Below, in pieces: positions 52,434-61,554 of a stretch of 64,000 nucleotides of DNA (positions within the stretch are counted from its first letter, which is position 1; every line of letters starts with the position of its first letter). Source of the DNA: Sulfitobacter faviae (GTDB lineage Bacteria > Pseudomonadota > Alphaproteobacteria > Rhodobacterales > Rhodobacteraceae); assembly GCF_029870955.1 (NCBI RefSeq), contig NZ_PGFQ01000001.1, positions 310,001 to 374,000 of the forward strand, in the 5' to 3' direction. The position numbers and the translations under genes are program-made. The notes beneath the pieces are model-generated. The model had not been told where the DNA came from. It made no database searches and saw only the letters and a program-made list of their open reading frames with translations.

Positions 52434-53375
52434 TCATGACGAGAGCCTGCGGGTTTGATTTTGATAGTCGTCGGTTTCGGGCTTGGCAAGCGCGCCGGGC
52501 GCGGAGCCCTCAAATTGCTCAAGCGTCCGGCGCGCTTCGGCCGGTGTTTTGTTCCCGAGCGATGAGTGCGGCCTGACGGTGTTGTAATCGTAACGCCAGA
52601 GCGCCAGCTTCCGGCGGGCGTCGTCCAGGGTGTCAAATATCTCCTCGTTCAGCAGTTCGTCGCGCATGCTGCCGTTGAATGACTCGATAAAGGCGTTCTG
52701 CTGCGGCTTCCCTGGGTCGATATAGTGCCACGGAATTGCGTTCTGATCGGCCCACCTCAGAATGGCCCGGCTCGTGAACTCCGTCCCCCTCGCCATTGTC
52801 TCTCGGACCAATGGCGTTCCAATGGCTCGATCGCTGACTATGCATCCGGGTTTACCGTAGATCCGCACCAACGCATCCAGCTCACGCGCAACACGCGCGC
52901 CGGAGATGCTGGTGTCAGCAATCAGGCACAGGTTTTCGCGGCTGCAATCGTCTATCACTGCCAGGATGCGGAGTTTCCGGGATGGGCCGAAGCTGTCAGC
53001 CAGGAAGTCCAGAGACCAGCGCGCATTGGGATACGCAGCCTCCGGCATCGGGGAGCGCGTTCCACGGGCCCGCTTGCGGCCGCGCCGCCGCTTCACTGAC
53101 AGCCCTTCTTCCCGGTAGAGCCGATACAGTTTCTTGTGGTTCATTCTCATGCCCTTGCGCTCAAGCAACACGCCAATCCGGCGGTAGCCGAACCGGCGCC
53201 GCTTTCCGGCGATCTCCTGCATCTCCTTGCGGATCTCAGGGCAGTCCGGCGGGCGTTCGCGCCGGACTGTCTTTGGGTCGACACCAACAAGCCGACAGGC
53301 CCGGCGCTGCGAGATGCCGTGATCCCGCATCGCCCTGAGCGCCGCCTCTCGCCGCTTGGTCAGCGTCGTCAGTTC
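52434..53375 (-). CDS. IS3-family transposase OrfB with an insertion beside the second catalytic Asp
   Basis: About 313 residues after the shift from OrfA. The DDE integrase core shows the first Asp in [10 protein letters not shown] and the Glu in [11 protein letters not shown]. At the second Asp the family reads SDNGTEF, but here it is [20 protein letters not shown]: the Asp remains, the Asn is lost and 13 extra residues are inserted in frame. The C terminus has the usual [11 protein letters not shown]. Activity is doubtful because the catalytic loop is changed. Confidence 0.88.
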   Translation of the reverse strand, partial: ELTTLTKRREAALRAMRDHGISQRRACRLVGVDPKTVRRERPPDCPEIRKEMQEIAGKRRRFGYRRIGVLLERKGMRMNHKKLYRLYREEGLSVKRRRGRKRARGTRSPMPEAAYPNARWSLDFLADSFGPSRKLRILAVIDDCSRENLCLIADTSISGARVARELDALVRIYGKPGCIVSDRAIGTPLVRETMARGTEFTSRAILRWADQNAIPWHYIDPGKPQQNAFIESFNGSMRDELLNEEIFDTLDDARRKLALWRYDYNTVRPHSSLGNKTPAEARRTLEQFEGSAPGALAKPETDDYQNQTRRLSS

Positions 53376-53632
53376 TTTCCCAGAAGATCCTTCAGAACCA
53401 CATTGTCCAGCATCGTATCGGCCAGCAGCCGCTTCAGCTTGGCGTTCTCGTCCTCCAGCGCCTTCAGCCTCGCGGCCTCCGACACCTCCATGCCGCCATA
53501 CTTGGACTTCAGCTTGTAGAAAGTTGCCGGGCTGAGCCCGTGCCTGCGGCACACCTCCGCCGTCGGCATGCCTGCCTCTTGCTCCTTGATCATCCCAATA
53601 ATCTGCGCCTCGGTAAAACGGCTTTTCCGCAT
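53369..53632 (-). CDS. IS3-family transposase OrfA (IS407 group)
   Basis: 87 residues with an N-terminal helix-turn-helix ([40 protein letters not shown]) and a C-terminal leucine-zipper-like helix ([19 protein letters not shown]). It recognises the IS ends. OrfB follows in the -1 frame and is normally made by ribosomal frameshifting near the end of this gene. Confidence 0.92.
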   Translation of the reverse strand: MRKSRFTEAQIIGMIKEQEAGMPTAEVCRRHGLSPATFYKLKSKYGGMEVSEAARLKALEDENAKLKRLLADTMLDNVVLKDLLGKN

Positions 53633-54125
53633 TCGTCTGCTCCTTCAGGGTTGGGCAGACTCTACATCATGGTGAGGGATTTCGCGGGGGGCAGGTCACA
53701 CGGGATCGAGAACCCCGACATCTCTTATCGCGATAGCCTTGCCGAGGAGCACGGCGAGGACGCAGGGCGCTATTCCCTTATCCTCGCCAACCCGCCCTTT
53801 GCCGGTTCACTGGACTATGACACGACGGCAAAGGACCTGCTGAAGGTCGTCAAAACAAAAAAAACCGAGCTGCTGTTCATGGGTCTTTTCTTGCACCTGA
53901 TGCGCACTGGCGGACGGGCGGCTGTGGTTGTGCCGGATGGCGTGCTGTTCGGCTCCTCTAAGGCCCACAAAGACATCCGCGGCATGCTGGTCGAGGATCA
54001 CAAACTCGACGCGATCATCAAGATGCCCTCAGGCGTGTTCCGTCCCTATGCCGGAGTGTCCTGCGCCATTGTGGTGTTCACAAAGACTGGACCTGTCGCG
54101 TTTTTGTGCCGCCCCACGTGCTCGT

Positions 54126-54978
54126 TTAGGCCACTTTCCTTTCGAAAGCGACCGGGCTTTTCCAACCCAGTGCTGAGTGCCGCCTTCGCGGATTGTAGAA
54201 GCCGTTGATGTATTGGAAGATGGCCAGCTCTGCTTCTCTTCGCGTATGCCATGGTCTCCGCCAGATCAGCCTTGATCGTCTTGAAGAAGGTCTCGACGGC
54301 AGAGTTGTCATAACAATTGCCCTTGCCGCTCATCGATACCATGAACCCATGGTGGCGCAGAAGCTTCTGGTAGTCGTGCGAACAATATTGCGACCCACGG
54401 TCGGTGTGATGGATGCAGCCCTTGGGCGGCTGCCGCAGCGCAACAGCCATTTTCAATGCCCGGATTGCCAGGTCGCGCTTCATCCGGTTGCTCACCGCCC
54501 AACCGATCACCCGGCGTGAATGCAGATCGAGGATAACCGCGAGATACAACCACCCTTCACGGGTCCACACATAGCTGATGTCACCTGCCCACTTCTGATT
54601 GGGTCCCTCCGCCTGGAAGTCACGGTTCAGCAGGTTGGGCGCAATGTTGAAGGCGTGATTACTATCCGTTGTCACCTTGTATCTCTTCGATCTCTCGACC
54701 CGTATGCCATTCTCACGCATCAATCTGCCAACCCGACGATGGCCGACATTCAAGCCCAGCTCTTTCAATTCTTCCGTCATCCTCGGTCGTCCATAGCTGC
54801 CCAAGCTTAGACGGGATTGCTCCTTGATGTGGGCCAGCACGACCATGTCAGTCCTCTGTCTTTGGCTGGCAGGGCGGTTGCGATAGGCGCGCAGGCCGCG
54901 TGAGCTGACACCCAGCACGTCACACATCCGCTTGGCGCAGAAGGCGTGACGGTGTTCTTCGATGAACCGAAACCTCAT
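54126..54978 (-). pseudogene. IS3-family transposase OrfB, frameshifted near the C terminus
   Basis: The DDE core is complete: KWAGDISYVWTREGW, HHTDRGSQYCSHDYQ and NSAVETFFKTIKA. After TIKA the frame is lost; the usual C-terminal sequence (LIWRRPWHTRREAELAIF, YINGFYNPRRRHSALG) continues in another frame and stops at 54126. No homopolymer is at this place, so the lesion, probably a deletion of two or five bases around 54268-54275, appears genuine. Confidence 0.82.
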
Positions 54979-55250
54979 GGCTTTTGCCCCGCGAAGAACT
55001 GCGTTGCCTTTTTTAGAATCTCCCTCTCCTCCTTGAGAATGCGGTTCTCTCGCCGAAGCCGTTCATTCTCCCGGGCAAGTTCCAAGTCCTTGTCAGGCAC
55101 CACATTGGTGTCACGATGCGCCGTCACCCACTTGTTCAGCGTCGATAAGCCAATACCCAAATCTGAGGCAACTTGCCTGCGTGTCAGCCCGCTTGTCAGC
55201 GCGATCCGCACCGCATCAGCGCGGAATTCGTCCGTGCGTTTCGTTCCCAT
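54975..55250 (-). CDS. IS3-family transposase OrfA
   Basis: 91 residues from MGTKRTDEFRADAVRIAL, a helix-turn-helix (LTRRQVASDLGIGLSTLNKW) and a leucine-zipper helix (LARENERLRRENRILKEERE). Near its end an AAAAAAG heptamer (55008-55014, minus strand) is a likely -1 slippage site for an OrfAB fusion. Confidence 0.92.
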   Translation of the reverse strand: MGTKRTDEFRADAVRIALTSGLTRRQVASDLGIGLSTLNKWVTAHRDTNVVPDKDLELARENERLRRENRILKEEREILKKATQFFAGQKP

Positions 55251-55313
55251 AGTTCGTCTCCTTTGCTGCAATAAATGCTATCAAAGGAGCGGCATCAAAC
55301 CGTGACACGTCCA

Positions 55314-56924
55314 GCACGTGTTGTCGCCTGCGTCCGCCTTTAGCCAGTTGAGCATTTCCTCCCGCGAGCTGGCGTTGTAGCTGCCGTCGATATGGCGAAC
55401 TTCGGTGCTTAGATGACGGTCGTCGTCGATCAGGTCGTTGCTAACGTATTCGTCGACAACCTGCGTGAACTCATCTTCGATGATCTCGGATTTCTTGATG
55501 CTTTGGCAGAAGGCCAGAGCGCGCTTCATGGGGCGCGGGTCAAACTCCAAATCCTTCGCGAGGTCGCTTTTCGTCAGCGCCTTATAGCACCCGATGATTT
55601 TCGTCGCGTCATCCAGTGTCAGCTCTGGGCCGTCCTTGAGGCGGTTTTGGATGGTTTGAGAGACCAAGCCTTCGTCAACAGCAAGTACGACGACCTTGTA
55701 GTCTGTGAGAAGCTGGTTCTCCACCGCCCAACCAAAGCCACGATGGAAGAGGTCTTTGCCGAACTTGGTTTCGTCATCCATCGACGCCAAGCGGGCGTCG
55801 TAGTCGTCTGCCTTACGCTTGGCCGTATCAGCAAAGATACGAGGCGTCGCGGTCATATAGAGGCGCTTCTTTGCCGCGACATAGTCGTTGTCGTGGATGC
55901 GAACAAAGTTGCTGTCGTCCTCATCCTTCAGTGTAACGCCTGTGGTTCGGTGTGCCTCGTCGCAGATCACCAAATCGAACTCTGGTAGTTCGTGGTTCTT
56001 TTGGGCGCGCGTAAGAACGTCAATCGAATGGTAGGTCGAGAAGACTACCGTCATCTGATCTGAGGGTGCGGATAGGACCTGACGAGCAAGTTTTTCAGGG
56101 TCTGTCGTCGCCGGGAAGGCCAGATCATGCACGTTTAGATCAAGACTGTCAGCGTCAGTTCTTCGCCCCACCTTCGAGTCAGAACAGGCAGAAAATGCCG
56201 TGAACACGTCTTCGCTGTCGTTCTTCCATTCCCGGACGGTTTGGGACATCAGCGCAAGCGATGGAACCATGAAAAGAACGCGCTTTCCCGACCCTGCCAG
56301 AGTTTCCGCAATTCGTAGGCCTGTGAAGGTCTTGCCCGTACCGCACGCCATGATCAGCTTGCCGCGATCTGCGGCTTCCAGCCCTGCCTGCACTTCACGC
56401 AATGCGTCTTGCTGGTGATCTCGCAGTTGTTTCTTGGGTGCTAAACTAACTGTGCCAGAACGAATAAACTGGGACCAATCAATGCGGCTTGCCTCAAGTT
56501 CGGCAACGCTAATGCGGTTCCAATCCTTTGAAAGTTTACCCAGCGTTTCCCGCGTGTTGCGGCCTAACTCTTTAAGAGTTGTATCCGCGATGACCAATCG
56601 GGTGAACAGATCATTGGATGCCGCCGAAATGAAACTGTCTATATCGGATTTCTGAATGCTGTGATTGGGCGCGTAGAACTTGCACTGAATCGCCGCATAG
56701 CCTGACCCGTCAGACAGCGTTCCAACAAGATCGATACCGGTGTCCGCGTTGCTCCAGCCTTGAGACGTCGCCCAATCGGCGAACGGCTCAACCTTTGAAT
56801 AGTACTGACGTTGAGTGTCGTCGTTTTCCATAAATACCCGAACAAGGCGTTCAAAATAGTCGCCCTTTTCGCGTTCGGTCCGCGCTGACGCGCGATACTC
56901 ATCCAAAATGTCTTGTAGAAGCAC
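55314..56924 (-). pseudogene. Type ISP-like restriction helicase-nuclease, 3' part lost
   Basis: 537 codons survive before the IS. An Mrr-like nuclease domain starts the protein (GIDLVGTLSDG and AAIQCKFYAPN carry the D and QxK catalytic residues, about 65-90). A superfamily 2 helicase follows: Walker A MACGTGKTFTG near 195, DEAH in VICDEAHRTTG, and motif III as MTATPRIF. Type ISP enzymes (LlaGI, LlaBIII) have this order and continue with a methylase and a target-recognition domain to about 1500-1600 residues; these are missing. The last native codons read GDNTC before the IS end. No function is expected. Confidence 0.85.
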
Positions 56925-57062
56925 CTGCAGCGACCTCAGCTTATTGATTTTGTTGTTATGGCTATTCGCCTTACCGTAACCCTAGCGTGCGTTGGGCGGA
57001 CCGTCTAGCAAACCGAGACAGCGGGCGAAATGAGTGCCGCCGAAAACTACAGACGGCGAACC

Positions 57063-57082
57063 GTACATAGAGCTGTACATAG
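57063..57082. repeat. Short direct repeat upstream of the restriction helicase
   Basis: GTACATAG occurs twice with a 4-bp gap (57063-57070, 57075-57082). It lies in the 210-bp AT-richer region between the helicase gene and tRNA-Phe. It might be an operator or a remnant of island recombination; nothing else in the interval is recognisable. Confidence 0.35.
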
Positions 57083-57135
57083 CAACAATCGGCACACCGC
57101 CTAGGTTGTTGTTTTTTATAGCGTATTCTATGATG

Positions 57136-57153
57136 AATGGTGCCCGGGGGCGG
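57136..57153. repeat. Proximal attachment-site copy at the 3' end of tRNA-Phe
   Basis: The 18 bases shared with 51556-51573 cover the tRNA-Phe 3' end. The tRNA remains whole because the incoming element restored its end. The two copies bound a 5.58-kb island. Confidence 0.82.
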
Positions 57154-57212
57154 AATCGAACCACCGACACGAGGATTTTCAATCCACTGCTCTACCCCTG
57201 AGCTACCCGGGC
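57138..57212 (-). tRNA. tRNA-Phe (anticodon GAA)
   Basis: Minus strand, 75 nt with encoded CCA. Acceptor GCCCGGG/CCCGGGC with discriminator A, D-arm TAGCTCAGGGGTAGAGCA, anticodon loop TTGAAAA giving GAA, T-stem GGTGG/CCGCC. Its 3' end faces the restriction island. Confidence 0.97.
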
Positions 57213-57327
57213 ACGGGTCACCTCTTTCGAGGTCGGGTGAGCGGGTTCTAGGACCTGTGGCGCGGGGTGTCCAGCCCCATTTTGCCCTGAAACCCACTTC
57301 TTTTCAAAAAACGCAAATTTTCCTGTG

Positions 57328-57519
57328 TTAATGGGGCTTTGCGGGGCGGTCTTGTGCCGCTTCGGCGGCGTCGATGGCGGCTTCCACGTCTTCGGGGTCG
57401 CGCGAGGGGACGGCGTAGCTGCCGTTGAACCAGCGGCCCAGATCGATGTCGGCGCAGCGGCGCGAGCAGAAGGGGCGATGCGCCTTGACGGTTTCGGCTT
57501 TGCAGATCGGGCAGCTCAT
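57328..57519 (-). CDS. yacG: DNA gyrase inhibitor YacG
   Basis: 63-residue zinc protein: CPICKAETVKAHRPFCSRRCADIDLG has the four-Cys C-x2-C, C-x3-C pattern and the ANWL-type helix as GRWFNGSYAVP. YacG binds GyrB and blocks DNA binding. Its start overlaps the rng stop by 4 bp; it is the last gene of infA-maf-rng-yacG. Confidence 0.92.
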   Translation of the reverse strand: MSCPICKAETVKAHRPFCSRRCADIDLGRWFNGSYAVPSRDPEDVEAAIDAAEAAQDRPAKPH

Positions 57520-58550
57520 TGGCCTGCCCCTGTCAGCACCTCCGCCAGCACCGGGCGGGCGCGTTTGCGTTGCAGCTCGTAATGGCCCAGAGGCGTCCAG
57601 CCGACCAGCGTCGTATCCACATCGTCGGCGCGGAAAGCGGCGCGCAGGGCGCTTTCAAACGTCCGGCGGTCCTTCTTGGGCATGGGCGCAAGGTCGAGCG
57701 TGATCTGCCCGCCCAACCCGCGCAGACGCAGGGCACGCGGCAGCGCTTTGGCACAGGCCATATTGGCCTTCACCCCGGCGGCGAGCGAGGCATCGTTGCC
57801 GGTGTTCACATCGACCGCAACCAGCGCACGTGTCGGCTCCACAAAGATCGACGCGCCGCCGCCGAGCGGCACCTGCGCCGAGGCCACGCGGTCGAGCTCT
57901 TCCAGAACGCCGTGGTCGTCAAAACCACCGACCTCGGTCACCACCTCGGCGGGCGCGGTCCAATCGCGCCAAGCGAGCAGATGCGGGCCATCGCCTTCGC
58001 TCAGCACCTCCATCTGTTGCGCGTCATCATTGGCCACGGTATCCGCCAAGCTGAGCATATTGGCGATATCCTCGGCGATATCCTCCGCATCGGCACCGGC
58101 GCAGGAGGACCGCAGGATCAAGCCCAGATCGGCCCCGCCCGCCACCTCATGGGCGATTTCGAGCAGCCGGTCGCGCTCTTCCTCGTCCTTGATGCTGCGC
58201 GAGATGTTCAGCCCCGGCGCATCCGGCGTCACGATGGCATAGCGCGACTTAAAGAGCAGCTTATTGGTCACCGGGATCGCCTTGCCCGGCTCGGCATGGC
58301 CCGAGACCTGCACGAGAATCGTCTGACCCGGGGCCAGCCCCTTGATCTGACGCAGGAACGCCGGGCCATCGGGGGTCTTGAGGAACATGCCCCCCTGCCC
58401 CTTCACCGGACGATCCGCAATCGCGCGGTAAACGGTGCCGACGCGCGGCCCGTCACTGTCGATCAGAAAATCATCCAGCTTGCCGTCCACCATCAGGGCG
58501 GCGGCCTCGATATCACCGAGATGGTCGAGAATAATCGTACGGCCCTTCAT
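57516..58550 (-). CDS. rng: Ribonuclease E/G-family protein (short RNase G)
   Basis: 344 residues. [20 protein letters not shown] contains the catalytic metal-binding Asp pair (DVN...D), and [15 protein letters not shown] the second Asp block. The S1 domain is reduced or absent and the zinc link of RNase E is not seen, typical of the short alphaproteobacterial form in this operon. It likely trims rRNA or mRNA. Overlaps maf and yacG by 4 bp each. Confidence 0.88.
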   Translation of the reverse strand: MKGRTIILDHLGDIEAAALMVDGKLDDFLIDSDGPRVGTVYRAIADRPVKGQGGMFLKTPDGPAFLRQIKGLAPGQTILVQVSGHAEPGKAIPVTNKLLFKSRYAIVTPDAPGLNISRSIKDEEERDRLLEIAHEVAGGADLGLILRSSCAGADAEDIAEDIANMLSLADTVANDDAQQMEVLSEGDGPHLLAWRDWTAPAEVVTEVGGFDDHGVLEELDRVASAQVPLGGGASIFVEPTRALVAVDVNTGNDASLAAGVKANMACAKALPRALRLRGLGGQITLDLAPMPKKDRRTFESALRAAFRADDVDTTLVGWTPLGHYELQRKRARPVLAEVLTGAGQ

Positions 58551-59125
58551 GGCGTCCTTCCGTCAAATGGGTAACCTGCGGCTTGCAGCAGGTTCGCAGC
58601 CTCGGCCAATGGCAGGCCGACGATTGCAGTGAATGAGCCGCTAATCCATGGGATCAGCGCGCCCGCGGGGCCTTGGATACCATAGCCGCCCGCCTTGCCG
58701 CGCCAATCGCCGGTGGCGAGGTAACGGCGAATTTCGGGCTCGGACAGAGATTTCATCTTCACATTGCTCTGCACATCACGCTGCCAGAGCTTTTCGCCGC
58801 GCTTCACGGCGACGGCGGTGACCACCTTATGCCGACGGCCCGACATCAGCCGCAAAAAGGCTTCGGCCTCGGCCTCATCCTCGGGCTTGCCGAGGATGCG
58901 CCGGCCAAGCGCCACGGTGGTATCGGCGCAAAGCACGATATCCTCCGCCCCCGCGGGCACCGCCGCCACTTTCTCGCGCGCCATTCGGGCGCAATAGGGG
59001 CGCGGCAGCTCGGCCTTATGGGGGGTCTCGTCGATGTCGGGGGCGCGAATGGCATCGGGGGTCACGCCGATCTGGGCCAAAAGCTCCAACCGGCGCGGCG
59101 ATCCTGATCCAAGAATGAATTGCAT
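58547..59125 (-). CDS. maf: Maf-family nucleotide pyrophosphatase
   Basis: 192 residues. [16 protein letters not shown] is the N-terminal signature, APDIDETP and [17 protein letters not shown] carry the metal-binding and catalytic Asp residues, and [17 protein letters not shown] is the C-terminal motif. The family hydrolyses dTTP/UTP or modified nucleotides. It lies between infA and rng. Confidence 0.94.
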   Translation of the reverse strand: MQFILGSGSPRRLELLAQIGVTPDAIRAPDIDETPHKAELPRPYCARMAREKVAAVPAGAEDIVLCADTTVALGRRILGKPEDEAEAEAFLRLMSGRRHKVVTAVAVKRGEKLWQRDVQSNVKMKSLSEPEIRRYLATGDWRGKAGGYGIQGPAGALIPWISGSFTAIVGLPLAEAANLLQAAGYPFDGRTP

Positions 59126-59214
59126 CTTATGGGCCTCTTTGCCTGAGGCCGGCGGCCCGGTCGGGGCCGCGCACGGCCCCGCCTGCGCCGCGCAACGCGC
59201 GAACGCGGTGCCGC

Positions 59215-59433
59215 TTACTTGAAGCGATAGTTGATCCGACCCTTGGTCAAATCATAGGGTGTCATTTCCACCTGAACCTTGTCGCCAGCCAGAACACGGA
59301 TGCGGTTTTTCCGCATCTTGCCTGCCGTATGCGCGATGATCTCATGGCCGTTTTCCAGCTCGACCCGAAACGTCGCGTTAGGCAGGAGTTCCTTCACGAC
59401 ACCGGGAAATTCGAGCGTATCTTCCTTGGCCAT
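59215..59433 (-). CDS. infA: Translation initiation factor IF-1
   Basis: 72-residue OB-fold protein: [40 protein letters not shown] and [20 protein letters not shown] are textbook. It leads the infA-maf-rng-yacG unit and has a GGAGA site. Confidence 0.98.
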   Translation of the reverse strand: MAKEDTLEFPGVVKELLPNATFRVELENGHEIIAHTAGKMRKNRIRVLAGDKVQVEMTPYDLTKGRINYRFK

Positions 59434-59514
59434 GGTCTCTCCTTGAGCACAAAACCCTCCAAAACGAGGGCGCAGGCTTAAATGGGCGCATTTTTGCGCT
59501 TTTTCAAGGGGGAT

Positions 59515-60389
59515 TCAGCGCAAAGCGACGTTTATCGCCTTTCCGTCGCGGCCAATCTGGTCTTGCCAGTCCCTTCGGTTAAGCACGATGCCATCCGCGC
59601 GCACCTCGGCGACCTGCGCCAAATCGGCGTCCGCCACGGTCCAGCCGGGGGCGTTAACCTCGCGCATGCCCAAAATCCCCGTGGGCGGGAAGCCGCGATC
59701 CGGGGGGCAGAAAATCCCGCCCGCGCCATAGGATTGCCCCAAAGCCTCGGACCAATCGGCCTTGCCTACGACCGAGGACATGGCGGTGATGCACTGATTC
59801 TCAAGCGCCCGCGCCATGGAGCCGATGCGCACCCGCCAATAGCCCGCGAGCGTTTCGGTCACACTGGGCACGCAGATCACATCACATTCCGCCAGCGCAC
59901 GGCCCAGCAGGGGAAACTCGCTGTCATAGCAGATGAGAATCCCGATCTTGCCAATGGCCGTGTCAAAGACCTGAAGCGCATTGCCCCGATCACACCCCAT
60001 TCCTCGCGCTCGAAACGGGTCATGATCTGCTTGTCCTGCACGCCGATCTGCCCCGTGGGCGTGATCAGCCGGGCACGGTTGACCGGGCGGCTCTCAGTCG
60101 CTGCGGGGCCTGAGCCGGCCACGATATGCACGTTATGCTCGGCGGCGAGTTTCACATGCAGCCGTTCCGCCTCCTCAAGCTTGTCCGACACCGCAAAGAG
60201 CGACCGTTCCAAATCGCCCGCCACCTCGGCCCCGTCGAGCGTCGCCAGTTCCATCGCCGCATATTCAGGAAAAACCAGCAGTTCCGCCCCCTGCACTGCC
60301 GCCTCGGCGACCCAATGGGCCAGTTTGTCTTCGTATTGCGCCCATGATGTCAGAACATCGAGCGGATAGGCGGCTGTGGCGATCTTCAT
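59515..60389 (-). CDS. Nitrilase-superfamily carbon-nitrogen hydrolase (one-base frame interruption)
   Basis: Restored length 291 residues. The catalytic triad is Glu in LLVFPEYAAME near 44, Lys in QDKQIMTRFE near 122 and Cys in GILICYDSEFP near 160. The frame changes at the CCCC of 59984-59987, where one more G on the coding strand gives EEWGVIGGNALQVFD. It probably hydrolyses a small amide; the group is close to Nit1-like amidases. It is divergent from a LysR regulator that may control it. Confidence 0.87.
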
Positions 60390-60552
60390 TTGAATGGCTC
60401 CTAGTTTCCGCGCAGTCTGCGCAGCTTTACCGATGGCTTCAAGACCGGCAGCACCGCTTTCGTGGAACCGCCCGAGAGGCTGCCGCTCGCTTGGGCAAAG
60501 GCTTGACCTGACCCGCGCGGGGTTTCACAAGATCCGAAAGAGATGGGACCAT

Positions 60553-61548
60553 ATGCTGAACAAGGGCATCACCCTGCGGGGCATCGAAGTGTTTGAGGCG
60601 CTGGCGCGGAGCGGGTCGGTGGCGCAGGCGGCCGAGGCCACGGGGCTCAGCCAGCCCGCCGTCAGCCAGCAGATGCGCAACCTCGAAGCGGCCATCGGCG
60701 CGGAACTGGTCGACCACACCCGCCGCCCCATGCGATTGACCCCAGCCGGGCAGATGTTCCTGCGCCGGGCCGAACAGGCGCTCAGCGAATTGCGCCAAGC
60801 GCAGAGCGAAGTCACGGTGATGGATTTGGCCCATCTGGAGGCGCTGAACCTCGGCGTGATCGACGATTTCGACGATGACCTGACCCCGCGCCTTGCCACG
60901 ATCCTTGGCGACAGCCTGACCGGCTGCCGCTTTCGGATGATCACCGCGGGCAGCAATGAATTGGCCGGGGCACTGCGCGACAAAAGCCTGCATATGGCAC
61001 TCTCGGCGCAGATCGACGAACCGATGGCGGGGGTTCTGGAATATCCGCTGGCCCGCGATCCGTTTATCCTCGTCACCCCCGCGGGCACCTCTGCCGATCC
61101 CGACGCCCTGCTGCGCGGCGCCACCGATCTGCCCTTCCTGCGCTATGCCGCCGATCAGTTGATCGCGCGGCAGATCGAGGCGCATCTTGCATCAGAGAGA
61201 CACAACCTGCCCGCCCGTTTCGAGATTGGCAGCCATCTGGCCCTGATGGCCATGGTGGCCCGCGGCATCGGCTGGGCGATGACCACGCCCTTGGGATACA
61301 TGCGCGCCGCCCGTTTTCACGACCGCCTCGCCGCGCACCCCCTGCCCGCGGCGGCACAGGCCCAACCGCCTGCGCGCACCATCTCTCTCTTCGCGGGCGC
61401 GGAATGGTCCGGCCCCGTGCCGCGCGACATCGCCCAGACCCTGCGGCAGTTGATGCAGACCCATATGATCGCCCCCGCCATCGCGCAATTGCCCTGGCTG
61501 GCCGACGGCTTTCACCTGCTTGAAGACATGGACCCTATCGGAGAATAA
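60553..61548 (+). CDS. LysR-family transcriptional regulator
   Basis: 331 residues. The HTH is ALARSGSVAQAAEATGLSQP, AVSQQMRNLEAAIGAELVDH, followed by a linker helix and a two-lobed effector domain. I start at MLNKGITLRGIEVFEAL; the upstream in-frame extension is unlike the family. It is divergent from the nitrilase gene and seven bases upstream of the sirtuin gene, so it may act on either. Confidence 0.88.
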   Translation: MLNKGITLRGIEVFEALARSGSVAQAAEATGLSQPAVSQQMRNLEAAIGAELVDHTRRPMRLTPAGQMFLRRAEQALSELRQAQSEVTVMDLAHLEALNLGVIDDFDDDLTPRLATILGDSLTGCRFRMITAGSNELAGALRDKSLHMALSAQIDEPMAGVLEYPLARDPFILVTPAGTSADPDALLRGATDLPFLRYAADQLIARQIEAHLASERHNLPARFEIGSHLALMAMVARGIGWAMTTPLGYMRAARFHDRLAAHPLPAAAQAQPPARTISLFAGAEWSGPVPRDIAQTLRQLMQTHMIAPAIAQLPWLADGFHLLEDMDPIGE

Positions 61549-61554
61549 TGCCCC

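Larger units (their letters stand above)
52409..53698 (-). mobile_element. IS3-family (IS407-group) insertion sequence, 1290 bp
   Basis: Terminal inverted repeats begin TGACCTGCCCCC at both ends (52409 and 53698), and CACG is duplicated at 52405-52408 and 53699-53702. Two overlapping frames encode OrfA and OrfB on the minus strand. A 4-bp duplication is typical of the IS407 group. It sits inside hsdM. Confidence 0.93.
51659..54087 (+). pseudogene. hsdM: Type I DNA methyltransferase subunit, interrupted and truncated
   Basis: N6-adenine methylase of a type I restriction system. The N-terminal helical domain (IRSQIDQIWNAFWSGGVSNP) is followed by the SAM site [14 protein letters not shown] and the catalytic NPPF (ILANPPFAGSL). 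It is broken in three ways: one base lost in the CCCC of 52294-52297, an IS inserted after MNMTLH (4-bp duplication CACG, removal restores HGIENPDISYRD), and truncation at 54087 by a second IS, after VVFTKT. About 378 codons remain of the usual 490-500. No hsdS follows. The first lesion may be a sequence error, the others are real. Confidence 0.9.
54088..55313 (-). mobile_element. Second IS3-family insertion sequence, 1226 bp
   Basis: Imperfect inverted repeats start TGGACCTGTCGCG (54088) and TGGACGTGTCACG (55313, minus strand), matching in about 22 of 28 positions. OrfA and OrfB overlap by ATGA. Flanking bases differ (GAC on the left, GCA on the right), so there is no target duplication, and the genes on the two sides are both cut at the IS ends. 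Confidence 0.92.

Noticed and set aside
54085..55316. Target-site duplication of the second IS
   Set aside because: Flanks GAC and GCA do not match, whereas the first IS has a clear CACG duplication.
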